Positions 47,141 through 60,059 are shown, counted from the first letter of the stretch. The stretch is 64,000 nt of DNA from Gordionus sp. m RMFG-2023 (GCF_954871325.1 NC_088775.1:89009561-89073560), one strand, 5' to 3'. The notes: generated by a model from the letters alone, not told the origin. Program-made: numbers and translations.

Positions 47141-47862
47141 TATATTTATAGGGTTTTTTTTTCTCCTATTTTATTTATTTTGCAATTTTTGATATCTTAA
47201 AGAACGGGGATTTTTTTTTCTTTTCTGGGAGGAATTATTTTCCCTAGATTTAAAGTTATCTCAGACTTTGAAAGAAAAATAGACTTCAGAGAAAACTGCT
47301 TAATATAATCTGGGGATTGATTCACCTTAATAAAAAAAATAGGTGTGGGACTTACAATGGAAAGAGATCGAATAAGATAGATTTGAGTGAGACAGGAAAT
47401 AGCAGATCCAAATTTATTTTTTTTACAAATTTACTCTGAATACAAAGTTAACGGGAAGAAAATTATAGAAAATATGGATGTATTTTTTGTATTCTTCACC
47501 CCGAAATTGGCGTAATTGTAAATTCATCAAAAAAATTATTTGTCTAAATATATCCCATTAAAAAATTATTATATTTTTTTGGACAACCCCGTATTTTCTA
47601 AGAAGAAGAAAAACAACTAGTTTATTATTAGTCCTATCGGGCTTCATAAGCAATCTTGGCTTAATATATATAACTCATATCACAATTATGAATAGATACA
47701 AAAATTAGTAAAAAGAAAAAGTATAAAGATCAAAAGTTGATGGTAAAAATAGGCGGAATATTTACCGGTTAGGTATTCTACCGACGATAGAATACATTTT
47801 CTGTTTAAAAAATTGTTACATTTCGAAACCCCATATATTTCTAATCCTAGATGTACGTAGTC

Positions 47863-48195
47863 CAATGACATGTAATAATAATACCTAGATTGACGATGAA
47901 TTCATAATAATGCAGTTGAAAGCGTCGTTGAATGCAAATCAGCTGGACCCACCATTTTGGTAACCTATATAATTATTCTCATGTTAAAAACTACTATTAA
48001 ATTGATAATTTATTTTTATTATTCTCTAGAATTCTTTAATAAAGTTTGCATCTGACATAGGAATAAATTGGCTTATCGTTTAAAATTTTTATTAATGATA
48101 TGAGTAATCAAAATGGCGTCCCCAGATGTTTTCATTTCATTGATGTATACTTCTAATGAATGCATCGTCAATCTAGGCATTATTATATGTCATTG
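47863..48195. mobile_element. MITE of the CAATGACATATAATAATACC family, copy 2
   Basis: Reverse-oriented copy of 12371-12691 with the same ends (CAATGACATGTAATAATAATACC and ATTATTATATGTCATTG). Confidence 0.75.
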
Positions 48196-48414
48196 AACCA
48201 CATACATAAATATATTTATGCATTTGGTTTTTGCCTTAAATTATAGCATCCCAGAGAGGGGAAATAAAATGCTAATTTTTATATATAAATATATAGATAT
48301 TGGAGGGAGAGGCTTTGAGAATCTTTATTTAGGACAGAAATTAAAAATATATTTTTATAAGTCTTCATTTAAGAATATATGCAATCCTTCTTTAACCTAT
48401 GCTAAATAATTAGA

Positions 48415-51400
48415 ATATGTTGTATTCCATATCAAATCAACTGAAGATTCTACCCGACCCCCTTCTATTTTTTTTTAAATTTGTATGATGGTAGTATATA
48501 CACTAACTAGTAAAAATATAAAATTTTAATTCTCAACTCAGCTTACTTCATGAGATATGGTCATCTTTAAAAACGCGGAAATTCCAAAATACACTATATT
48601 TAATTTTAAATATCTCAAAGAAATTAATAAAGACATGATTTAAATTATATTAAATAGCTCTTTAATATGACATAAAATTTATTTTATTGAAAAAAAGTCT
48701 AATGGCTATAAAATAAAAATGGCTCTTTTTATTTCTTTAAAATTTTTTTTACAGATAGACATTATACTTCTTAATATTTGTACAATATCCTAGATTAGGA
48801 CGAGTACTGGGTCAATAGTTATTACACTTTAAATATAAGTAGTATGGCTTAAATCCTATTTATACCAAATATAGAGTAATTATGTTTTTTTAAAAAGTGG
48901 GCAATATTTATGAATAATAGCATTAAAACTAAAATCCTAAAAAAATCTGATTATTTTGCATATTTTAAATGTTAAAAAACTCAAAACAACATTTACCAAA
49001 TTGTATTGTATTTTTTTAAATATACAAGCCTTAATTTGGAGGCATTATAAGGAATAAATAATAAGATTTTGTAAAAAGTAATAAAGTAACAACTATGATG
49101 ATAAAGAATGAGCTCAATAATCTCTTTACCCCAACCTAAAGATTATATTAGTCCCAAATTTCTTCTTTAATTCAAGATTTTTTGACCTGATAACTCTGTG
49201 AAGTGAATGATGAAGTTTATTTTTCATTGCCAGATAATTAATTATTAAAGAGATCGTCAGAAATATATTTTCATTTTAATCTACTTAATAATTAATTAAA
49301 ATAAAATAATTATATTTGGCATAAAGTCAATATTCAAAATTAATTCCAACAGCAACAGCCGTCATTTTTATTGATTAATTTTACATGGCCCTTTTTTTAA
49401 GAAAATTTATTTATTAATTTAAATTTTTTCATTTTAAATGTCCTCAATTCATGTTAAATGTTGCAATCCTAATAAAATCTCGTTCAGTACGTTACGATCT
49501 TAGAGGTGTTTTACAGTGGATGATACAAGTGAATTCTAGCTTATCAATTAATCAAAAAATTTGTAGTTCTTGCCGGAAAAAATTAAAAAAATATTCAACA
49601 AATCCCATCTTACCTTTTACATCTACGATCCCTATCACATTACCTTCTATTTCTAACCTACCTTCTACCTCAACTATTAATGAAACATTTAGCGAATCTG
49701 AACCTGATCAACCATGCAATAATCCCGAATCTTATACAGATTTTAATACTTCAATTTCAACTTTAAATGAAACACTGCCATTTTTAGGGGAGACACCTAT
49801 TAAAAAGAAAAGGTTAGATGAAAAAAAATACCCTGTAAATAAATTTTTGAAAATTCAGGGAAAAATTAAAAAAGTTTTTAAAATAAATATAGAGAATCAA
49901 GCAAAAAAAGATGAAGCCGAAATTATATATCAACTGAAAGAAAAATTTGCTACAAGTTCTCGCAATGAAAAAATACAAATTTTAACAGTTTTACCAAAAT
50001 CTTTGACGCTTGATCACAAATTTTATGGCTCGGACAGCTAAACAATTAGTTGAGGAAAAGGGTGTTCTGTCAAACCCAAATATCATAAAACCAAGTAGAA
50101 TAATTCCGAATGACGTTGCAAATAAAGTAATAGAATTTTATAATTCTGATGAAAACAGCAGACTTATGCCAGGTATGAATAATTTTATATCAATGAAAGT
50201 TAATGGAAATAGAACCAAGTGCAAAAGAGATTAGTTTTATGTAATATAAAAGAATTATTTTCCAATTTTAAAGAAATAAACAGTAATATAAAGATAGGTT
50301 TTAGCAAGTTTGCTATCATGAGACCAAAAAATTGTAAATTAGCAGGCGGGTCTGGAACGCATACAATGTGCATCTGCACATTTCATCAAAATTTTAAGTT
50401 AATTATAATTGGTGGTAAATTAGATAAGTTAACTGCAAACCAGCATAACTTTCCATTTCCTCCCTTAAAAGGTTATAAAGACTACATTGCATAAAGTCTT
50501 GCAATCCAGCCCAGCCTTGCTGTTACTTGAAGAAATGCCGAATGTGTCACGGCACTTTGGAACTTAAAGAAAGGCTACACTTATTGTTTGATCATAATGC
50601 CATAGATTATATAACATTTAAACAATGGTTGGCGGCTGACCATACCACACTCGAAACTTTAACAAAGTCCGCCAACGAATTTGTGGAGTATTTGATTGAA
50701 AAATTAAATATTTTAATTCCTCATGCATTTATTTCTTCGGAACAATCTTCATTTTTTAAGTCATTAAAATCGAATTTGAAGGATGGGGAATATCTAGTAA
50801 TATCCAATTTTGCAGAGAACTACGCTTTTATAGTTCAAGATCACGTTCAAGGTTTCCATTGGACTAATAATCAGGCAACACTTCATCCATTTATGATTTA
50901 TTATCGCGAAGGCGATATCATCAAATATTTAAGTTATGTGATTATATCAGATTGTCCTCAAACACAATACTTGTTCCTTTCATTTATTTCAAATAAAATT
51001 AATTCTAGAAAGAAAAATTTGATAAGATCTCAATAATATTTTATTTTTCTGATGGAGCTGTTACTCAGTAAAAAACAAAAAAAACTTTGTAAACCTCTAC
51101 AACCATTACAATGATTTTGGGATCAAGGCAGAATGGCATTTTTTTTGCAACTGCACATGGCAAAACTCCTTGCGATAGTTTAGGGGGAATTACTAAGAGG
51201 TTGGCGGCTAGAGCAAGCCTGCAACGTCCTTATGAAAATCATATAATAACTCCTATTAACTTATATAATTATGCGAAAATCAATAAATTCCCGGGACACA
51301 AAAATATCATTCATTTATTCCAATGGAAGGAAAAATGAAAGTCAAATTTTCTAATTCATTAGATTATTTAATGTATGATATTATTTAATTAATATGTTTA

Positions 51401-52127
51401 TTAGAATATTAATTTCCAATTAATTAGCTAAATAAAGTTATAAATGCTTTTACAATTATTTTCCTTCTAAAATAAAATAGTTAAACTTATGTGCTAAATA
51501 TGACACAATGTCTACTAGTGATCTGCATAGGGCCTAATTTTTCCAACACGGCCAGAAAGATTTATAAAAAAATATACCCAACCCGATCCCAAACGAATTT
51601 TCTTTTTATTTGTTTCCTATACTACACATTTAGTATAATACAGGATTTAAGCCATACTACTTATATTTAAAGTGTAATAACTATTGACCCAGTATTCGTC
51701 TCAATCTAGAATTTTGTACAAATATTAAGAAGTATAATGTCTATCTGTAAAAAAAAATTTAAAAGACAAAAAAAGAGCAATTTTTATTTTATAGCCATTT
51801 CCGGCTTTTGGTAATAGACTTTTTTCAGTAAAATAAATTTTATGTTACATTAAAGAGCTATTCTAGAGCTATTTAATAAAATTAAAATCATGTCTTTAGC
51901 TTCATTACCTTTTGAGATATTTAAAATTAAATAGAATGTATTTTGAAATTTCCGCCTTTCTAAAGATGGCCATATCTCATGAAGTAAGGTGATTTGAAAA
52001 GTAAAATTTTACATTTTTTTTAGTTAGTGTAGTATATACTACCAACATGCAAATTTTTAAAAAAATCGAAGGGGGTCGGGTTGAGAATCGACTTTTTTTG
52101 GTTGATTTAATATGGAATACAACATAT
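48415..52127 (+). mobile_element. DNA transposon with about 450-bp terminal inverted repeats
   Basis: The left arm 48415-48856 and right arm 51642-52127 are inverted copies: both start ATATGTTGTATTCCATAT and include ccgacccccttc and gcttaaatcc. The interior holds one transposase gene on plus (49438-51338), broken in several places. The whole is about 3.7 kb. No target duplication is evident. A solo arm of the same family lies at 22797-23310. The right end stops 253 bp before the antistasin start codon. Confidence 0.85.
49438..51338 (+). pseudogene. Transposase gene of the long-TIR transposon, DDE-like, superfamily unassigned
   Basis: Several plus frames follow one another as pieces of one protein of a transposon type widespread in invertebrates. 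An N-terminal CCNP finger and KICSSCRKKLKKYS come first. Then come MARTAKQLVEEKGVLSNPN (helix-turn-helix-like), QKRLVLCNIKELF, IGFSKFAIMRPKNCKLAGGS, SGTHTMCICTFHQN, FAENYAFIVQDHVQGFHWTN, FYFSDGAVTQ and GKTPCDSLGGITKRLAARAS. Acidic positions in SNFAENY (Asp expected, Asn found), FSDGA and CDSLGG are plausible catalytic sites. Frames change near 49440, 50040, 50230, 50500 and 51040, so it is dead. I do not assign a superfamily. Confidence 0.7.
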
Positions 52128-52380
52128 CTTTTTTTTTAAACTTTTTAGAAGGGAAATTATGGATATTATCTTACCTTGTATAGACTTGATTTGGAACATT
52201 ATTCATATTTATAACTTAAACACCATTCTTTCTACTTTTTTTTTTAAATAGGAGAGAATTTGAATAGGTTAAAGACTTTATATTTTAAATATTCTTATAT
52301 TTTTTTCTTTTTCAAATAATTATATTATTATTTTCACAGAAAAAATTTTGATTTAAAAAAAAAGAAGAAGTGGTTATTAT

Positions 52381-52483
52381 ATGAATTCTGTAAAGATCAT
52401 TTTCCTATCTCTATTGGCTTTCGCAGTGTCGTGCCTAGCTTATCAAGTGAGAACCAGAGATGTCATAAATTCGAGAATTACGA
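52381..52483 (+). CDS. Antistasin-like gene, exon 1 (start and signal peptide)
   Basis: The ATG at 52381 is followed by a lysine, a hydrophobic core and small residues before AYQ, a good secretion signal. A strong GTGAGA donor lies at 52447 but would give phase 0. The GTAATA donor at 52484 gives the phase 1 that all cassette exons need, so I end the exon at 52483. A stop follows in the intron frame at 52573. Confidence 0.8.
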
Positions 52484-55400
52484 GTAATATATTTTTTAAA
52501 AATAGATTAAAACAAGGTTTTTGGACGAATTGTTTGGATATCATAAGTATTTTATTTAGCGTATATATGTTTTAGGTATTCCGTTAAAATTATGTTTATT
52601 ATTTTAAAAAATAATCAGTATCAATCAGTCAATATATTTTTTTTTATTAAATTCAATTGTATATTAATTCACCCGTGGTTTCTATACACTCTACTATTCT
52701 AATTGGTTTCGTATACAACTCTCACATTCACTATTTCTGGAAAATAATTATATAAGACACATATAGATATTTCGAAGCAAAGCTAACAGTTCAAAATGAA
52801 GTTGTTCCCACCTCTTATGTTTAGAGTCGTCATGCTTAAATCTTTGAATTGGAGTTTATATATTATTGATTACCGAGTACTTTAAAAAAATAAAGTTGTC
52901 CACCCCTCATTGTAGAAGCGTTCCAGTTTTCTACCCATTGTAAGATTATACACTACCGAATATTTTTTTTGTCACTTTTTTGATATAATGTCATTTTTTC
53001 TTTATTTCAAACTTAAAAACTTAAGAACTTAAAAACTTAAAAACTTAAAAACTACGCTTCAGAATGCCCACCCTGCGGTATATATTGTCCTAACGGTTAT
53101 GAGAATGGTGTCGGCTTTTGTCCCTCGTGCAGATGTAAACCAGATGTTAAGGATTTAAAACATGCACCAGGTATATTTATTAATAGGTTAAACATTTTTA
53201 CTGGGAAACAGTATAACTTTGAAATATCAATTTTTCTCTAAAGTCTATATTTTTTTTTTAATAAATAATGTAAGAACTAGAATGCCCATCTTGCAACGTC
53301 ACGTGCGTAAACGGATATGAAGAGGGCTATGAACGATGCCCCTTCTGCAAATGTAATCCAGGTAGTATTAATTATTCCAACAAATATTTTAATTTTTTTT
53401 TTTTGAAGGGGAATATGCGTATACATAGTTATAATGTCAATAAACTAATATATGATTTTATAGGTTGTGAAATTTGCGACATCATTTGTCCGAACGGATA
53501 CGAACATAGTTCGGGTTATTGTCCCTTATGCAAATGTAAACCAGGTATTAAACTTAATATAAAATTTTAACTGGGGAGAGGTATACTAAACTGGAAATAG
53601 AATTTATCTTTGAGTCAGAACATTTGAACTCATTTTAAGAATTCCAGGAACCGACCCAAGCAATAAAAGGTGCAATTTAATTATTTGAAAGGGTCGAAGC
53701 TGAGACCCTCGAAAGTTGAAACGTTATATTACAGATACCGATAAGATATTTTGGAATAATTTTTAACAGAGACCTGCATAGGTACCATTTGTACGGCCCG
53801 GCACTGATTTCTTTTTTTAAAAAATTTTTCGACCAGGCTCGGATTTTTTTTTCATAAATTTTTTTCAGCCCCGTACGGCCAGGGTATTTTTTTTTAAAAA
53901 AAATTTCAGGGCCATGCCGATCAGTTTTACAAATATTTTACTTATTTTTAATTTTTATAGCTAATGGCGATTTTAAATATTTAGTTTTATATATTTAAAA
54001 AAATTGATTTTATCGATAATTTTTTTTTTCCCTCTAAACCAATAATTTTTTTTTTTCTTAAAAAAAAACGTAAGAGGTAGAATGCCCACCATGCAAAATC
54101 AAGTGTCCTAAAGGATATGTGCAGGGTCCAGGTCCATGTCCTTTATGTAAATGTAAACCAGGTCATTAATTATTATTTGTCGAAACAAATATTTCAAACA
54201 TATTTTTTCTGACTGGTAACAAAAATAACGGATTTCAAAAAAAAGTTTTTATAGTGGATTGTCCGTTGTGCGAAATCGATTGTCCGAACGGGTACAAAAA
54301 GGGTTCAATTTGTCCCTTATGCGAATGCAATCCAGGTAAAATCATTTATTAAATGTTTAACTGGTACGTGGTATATAATATTTTGTTACTGTAATCACGC
54401 CGGAACAAATCTAGGAAATGGGAATGGACGCTAATAATTAAAATATATTGTTAAGACTGTTTTGATCGCTTTGAAAAGAGTTTTAAACCGAAATAGGAAA
54501 CTGACACTCTCGAAAATTTTTTAAAATTTAAGAACTCGTAATCAAATTTCCAAAATTTTAGGAAATGATTTAATTCGTCCAATAATTAATAGAATCAAAA
54601 ATTATTTTTTTTCCAATTTTCTTTATATCAAAAAAATAATTATATCTTCTTTTTTTTAAACTTACAATTAAAATTATGTAACTATTATTAATAATAATAA
54701 TGTCCCTAATATCGTACTATCAAAATATAACAATCTTTGATCTACATCTAATGGTCAACTAAATGTATTTGCGAAAATATCATTATTGGCAGTTTATGAC
54801 AAACTACTTTAGTTAAAAATAAATATTTAGAACCGGAGCTGGCAAACATTTTTTTTTAGTTTAAATTCCAAAACTAGTTTGCAATATCAATATTCGTGAA
54901 AAACGGATAAAATCTTTTAGTGGTGGATTTCCGCTTTGCAAAATAAACTGCCAATAAGGATATGAGACTGGTAAATATCCCCTAATCACCTTTTTAACCC
55001 TGGCTAAACTATTTTTGAATATTTTTTTTAAAAAGAAAATAAATATTTAGAGGCAGAGGCAAGGAGCTGTCCATTGTGTGGCATAGACTGCCCATACGGA
55101 TACGAGACGGGTGAAGGCAGTTGTCCTCTATGCAAATGCAAACCTAAGCCAGGTATAATTATTTTACGATCAAATTATCTTTTTAAAACTGGCGGAACAT
55201 TTCCTAAAACTTTTTTTTTTGAAAACTGATACTGAATGCCTATATTGTGGTATAAATTGCTTAAACGGATATGAGTTGAAGATATTTGTCACATCTATGT
55301 AAATAATGCAAACTTAAGCCAGTTATAATTATTTTTCGAACATTTTAATAAAAAATATCTAACTAATGAAACGCTTTGGAGCCAGTGAAGGTATTTTTCA

Positions 55401-57618
55401 GCTATGCAAATGCAAACCAGCTGATTTTTAACTTGGAAATTTTTTTTAAAAATAATATATATATCTAGAACCTGATTGTCCATTTTGTGGTATTAATTGT
55501 GAATACGGATTTAAGACGGGAGAGGGTATTTGCCCGCTATGAAAATGCAAACCTAAGCCAGATAATATAGGATCGAATATTATTTTAGCTGGAAAAATAA
55601 GTTATAAAAAGTGTTAAATTCAGCTTTTTTTAAAAAATATATAAATATCTAGAACCTGAATGTCCAGATAAACTTTTCCTATAATGTTTTTATAAACTGA
55701 TCCTGAATGCCTAACCAGAACATTTTTATAAAAAAATATTTAACTGATGAAATTCTTTAGAGCCAGAACCAAGATACCCATTGTGTCGCATAAACTGTCC
55801 ATATGGACAAGAGCCGGGTGAAGGTATTTTTCGGCTATGCAAATGCAAACTAGCTGATATTTAACTTGCAAATAATGACACAGGGTTGGCTCAAGAATTG
55901 AAACAATAATTCGGTAATCAATGATCGTCATGCTTAGTTCGTGCTTATGCTTTAACAAGCATTGTAGCCAGTATGAAGCATAAATAAATTGGAAAATAAA
56001 ATTTGGCCAATCTTTACCATTAAAATGCCCCTGAAAGCATTTATTCTGATAATATGTCAATAATTTTATATTTTGATCCTCGGTCAGGTAGTCATATCAC
56101 ACTGAATAGCTGGTTTGCATTTATAAGCAATATCTAATAGTCATTTTTTTTAAACAACATCAATAAATTTATGCAAATGAAAACCTAAACCAGGTATAAT
56201 CATTTTTCGATCCTTATTATCCTCTTAATTAAAATTAAAGTTTAACCGATAAAACTCTTTGGATCCAGGACAAAGGAAACCTTTTTTCAAAATAATTTTA
56301 TGATTCTACGATCAATATTATTTCTTCTACAGAATAAATTATACGGAAGAATATCATCTAAAATAAATTGTTTTTTAACACGAAGATAAGTTCTAGATTC
56401 CCTAGCATGGGACTTGCACTTCCGAGTCAACCTAACAGACTAATACTATTGTTTTTAGAATAAATTCTTTTTTAAGTTTATTTACTCTTTTAATTGGAAA
56501 GATGTGTATTTAAGACTTATTATAATGCATTTCTCTAGGGTGTTCAACATGTGATTTAGATTGCCCTAATGGATATGAGATGGGTAAAGACGGCTGTCCC
56601 TTATGCAGATGCAATCCAGGTATAATTATTTCGATTTTTGTGATGGAAAGATTATCTATTCTATGATAAATTTATATAGTAATAGATTGTCCACCATGCG
56701 ACATCCACTGTCCGAACGGATATGAACAAGGTCCGGGGCATTGTCCCTTATGCAAATGTAATCCAGGTATTAATTATTTGTCATAAATATTTTAATATTT
56801 TTAACTGGAAAAACGAATACTTTTATAATTGCATCAATAAACTAATAAAACTTTTTTAGCGATCGATTGTCCACCTTGCGACATTCAGTGTCCGAACGGA
56901 TATGTGGAAGGCACAGGCCCATGTTCTTTATGCGAATGTAAACCCATTTTAGGTATACGATTATTTTTTGTAGAAAACACAATTTAATATTTTTTAATAT
57001 ATGAAACCTGGAAACTTGCGACAGACCGGTCGAGCTAGACCTTGTAATATCTCGTTCTGTTAAGGGGGACCTTTGTAAAAATTTGGGCATTGATCCTAAT
57101 TTATGATTCAAATATTTAAAATTTTGGTTGGATATTCTGGGACCGCAGACCAGACAAAGACCGATTTATGGGATAACCCATATAACCGAGGGTAATATGA
57201 ACCAGTGGAGGGTTTAGACACCTATTGGTTTCTGAAGCATAATTTGCACAGCTCGGGTAAAAATTAATATTATTTTGTTATCAAGGAAAACCCGTTTATA
57301 ATTTTTCCGGGTCTCTATTACATTTTTTTTGATTATGTGAGGGAGGTGGAGGAGATGGGGGAGTAGCTGGCAAAAGTCACATTTAGGGTTTCTCTATGCG
57401 CAGTATTTTATAATAAAAATGATTAAATTTGGATTCTAAATAATTTAGCTTGTCCCGCAATCGGGTGCTTAAATAATTGTCCGTACGGGTTTGAGGAAGA
57501 TGAAAGAGGTTGCCCCACTTGCCAATGCAAATCCGCCACTTACCACTGTATTTGCTACGCAAAAAATCCCATATTGGGAGGAGTACAGCATCCTCATCAT
57601 ATGTCATATGGTCATTGA
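52381..57618 (+). CDS. Secreted multi-domain antistasin-like protease inhibitor
   Basis: A complete gene of eleven exons: 52381-52483, 53063-53170, 53281-53361, 53464-53544, 54081-54161, 54255-54335, 55051-55152, 56539-56619, 56686-56766, 56860-56952, 57449-57618. Exon 1 gives a signal peptide (MNSVKIIFLSLLAFAVSCLA). Each of the ten others encodes one antistasin-type cysteine module with spacing C-x2-C-x3-C-x10-C-x2-C-x-C (x9 in one module); the last has C-x4-C. All internal exons are phase 1-1, most exactly 81 bases, with AG/GT borders. Antistasins (leech, Hydra, molluscs, arthropods) inhibit serine proteases such as factor Xa or trypsin. An AATAAA at 57691 follows the stop (57616-57618). 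Exon 1 may be preceded by a 5' UTR intron (AG near 52340). Several dead modules lie between exons 6 and 8. Confidence 0.85.
53767..53960 (+). repeat. CAGAGACCTGCATAGGTACC MITE fragment in an antistasin intron
   Basis: One end of the 25685-25978 family (cagagacctgcataggtacc) and part of its interior. The other end is missing. Confidence 0.65.
54919..56200 (+). pseudogene. Graveyard of decayed antistasin cassette exons
   Basis: Around the intact exon 55051-55152 lie at least five decayed modules in the same orientation. 54921-54990 has an in-frame stop after KINCQ and no second half. 55227-55325 reads ECLYCGINCLNGYEL, then a frameshift. 55378-55430 has the second half only. 55472-55562 reads DCPFCGINCEYGFKTGEGIC, but TGA replaces a Cys codon and the donor GT is lost (ccagat). 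55758-55862 reads INCPYGQEPGEG with two Cys codons changed, no donor. 56173-56196 is a last-bases remnant. Together they show repeated duplication and loss of one exon unit. Confidence 0.75.
57449..57618 (+). CDS. Antistasin-like gene, last exon
   Basis: Begins after TTTAG at 57444-57448. Encodes the most typical antistasin module of the gene (CPAIGCLNNCPYGFEEDERG, then CPTCQC). A short tail with two further cysteines and a His-rich end (HPHHMSYGH) runs to TGA at 57616-57618. Confidence 0.85.
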
Positions 57619-57690
57619 TTTTATATTTCGTATTGAACATTTTTTTAAATACTTTTTGATTTTACAAATTTTTTAAAATGCAATATATTT

Positions 57691-57696
57691 AATAAA
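57691..57696 (+). terminator. Polyadenylation signal of the antistasin-like gene
   Basis: AATAAA 73 bases after the stop codon, the first such hexamer downstream. Confidence 0.6.
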
Positions 57697-58975
57697 ATTA
57701 TATAAAATTGATATAGACTGATTAAAAAAATTTATTATAACTTAATACGGGACGAGACTTCGTGTTTACATAATAGGAAAAGCTATTATAAATGATTATT
57801 GTTGAATTTATAATTCCATTAATATAAATTGAACTTATAAGTTTATTCTCATAAAAATTCTCCTTCATTTAAGGTTATTGGAGGATAGCAATGTCATTCC
57901 ACTTTTGATCTTTATTTATATATATATATATATATATGTAGAGTAAATATTTTTATGTGTATGTATACACAAAAAAAATAACTAAAGAACCACGCCAGTT
58001 AATATGCAATTCCTGTAATAGATGTCGTCTAGAGATAGTTAAACTTAATAAGGTCTTGTAAAATTACGAATTTAATTTATAGTATGGTGTAGAACAAACG
58101 CACTTTAACCTTTATGGCTACGTTTACATATGAAAATGTTCATAGATGAGGTATCATTTCATGTCTTGTATTTGTAATGAAATAATATTTCTTATTAGCA
58201 TTTTTTTTTGTTTTGAGAAACATAAACAAAGAAAAATATACTTGTGGTATACATTTGAGGAATGTTGTATTCTTCAATTTAATAATTGGAACGTAGGTTT
58301 ATTAAAAAATAACAACGCTAATATTTACCCGTTTATACAAGTACTTATAAAGTAATTATTATCTATAGATTATACTATGTGGAGGAGAAAAGAGGGTATA
58401 ACGCAACATCTGATAGTTGTGAAACATTGTTCTTATAAGGTAGTTTTGATCTAGATTTCTATTTAGGGGAATTGGTTGCTTTAGAGGTTGTATTCGAATC
58501 AAATTATTTGCAGTAGTTTGTGTTATATATATGAAGAGAAAGAAGCTCGAAATTTAACCTATTTTTTATTTATAAACCTGGATTATTTTTGCTAATGGAT
58601 TTTATCATCTGAAAATATAAAAAATTATTGAATGAAAAATTATAGTAAAGTTAGCGATTGAGGGGCCCAAGATTTAATATAACTTTAATTGTGCAAGGAG
58701 ATATTGGGGTTGGAGACAATGCGTATACAAAATACAAACAAATTATAAAGACTATGGAATTTCTCATATATTATTGTTTCAATATTTAATATATTATAAT
58801 ATATTATAATATTTAATATTAAATGTTATAAAAGTTATATTTTATGTTTTATATGTTATTAATGTCATCACATTATTAGTATGTAGCAGTAATCGCTTCC
58901 AAGATTATATCCTTATAAAATTAAAATTTAAGAGGTTATTTTAATTGAATAATTATATTATCGTTTCTATATATA
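57697..58975. other. Intergenic AT-rich DNA
   Basis: Contains a TA repeat near 57920 and a palindromic tata-rich stretch near 58790-58820. No gene recognised. Confidence 0.45.
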
Positions 58976-60059
58976 TGTCGTATTGGGATATGGAATCATG
59001 TGAGATTCGGAATCCCAACGTGTAATCCCCACGTTTTATTCGGAATCTTTTTTTAAAAATATTAAAAAAATATTCCGAATCCCCATGAAAAAAAAAATAA
59101 TTACTTTTTCTACTCTTTTTTTTGCGGCTGGCATATTTAATTAAAAGGCCAAAATAAGGGATTTAAAAAGAGAATTTAAAAAAAAAGTAAATAATATAAA
59201 ATTAAGGCATATAATGAATGAAAAGGGATGAGGTTATTTTTCCTTTAAAAAATATTAAAATATATATTTATAAAAACTTTTATTCATGCTTTCAGCACTT
59301 TAAATGAAAAATTAATATATTTCATGTACATGAATTAATTTAACGAGTATATGTGGTTATTATAAAAATAAAATTTTTTAAAAATATTTGAGGGGATTCG
59401 GAATCTTGTTTTCTATCGGTGTTATAGTTTGAACTTGTAAATACTCTGGTTCTACATTTAGGGGTTCTTTCATTAATATATTTTGAAAAACAAAATTATA
59501 TATTTTTTTCCACCTGGCTGGCACCAGAAAATTATATTTTTTAGAGATAATATGTATTACTTTTATGCTTTAAATCATTAAATACTCGAAAAAATGGTTT
59601 TAATATAAATTAAATTTAAAAAAATAAATATTATTTTTAAAATAATAATTTAGACAAATTAGAGGAAGAGAAACGAAAAAATTTATAATATCATCATTAG
59701 AGGTGAGCGCGGGTCTAATTTTTTATTCACACGGTGGCAATAAAATATATTCACGCACATTCACGCTTACCATTAAACAATTTTCGCCCCCGACTCGCAT
59801 GTAGATTATATTTTTAACGATTAGGGAAAGAGGGGATATTAAATAAAAATATTTATTTATATAGTATTCACAGATAAGCCGTCACTTTTTTTTACTGTTT
59901 ACCAATGAGGAAAATTATGTGAATGCTATATATATCGCTACTAAAATAGCAAATGTTTCAAACAAAGAATCACGCTTTCAAATTGTTCATAATATTATGT
60001 TCAAAAAATGTTGGCCACAAAATTAAATGAAAAAATAGGTTGTGCTACCAATAATATTG

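Noticed and set aside
53018-53055. CRISPR-like short direct repeats (aaaaacttaa units)
   Set aside because: Simple tandem repeat in an intron without spacers; the genome is eukaryotic.
55295-56060. Minus-strand ORFs between antistasin exons
   Set aside because: Antisense of decayed cassette exons and intron DNA; no domain.
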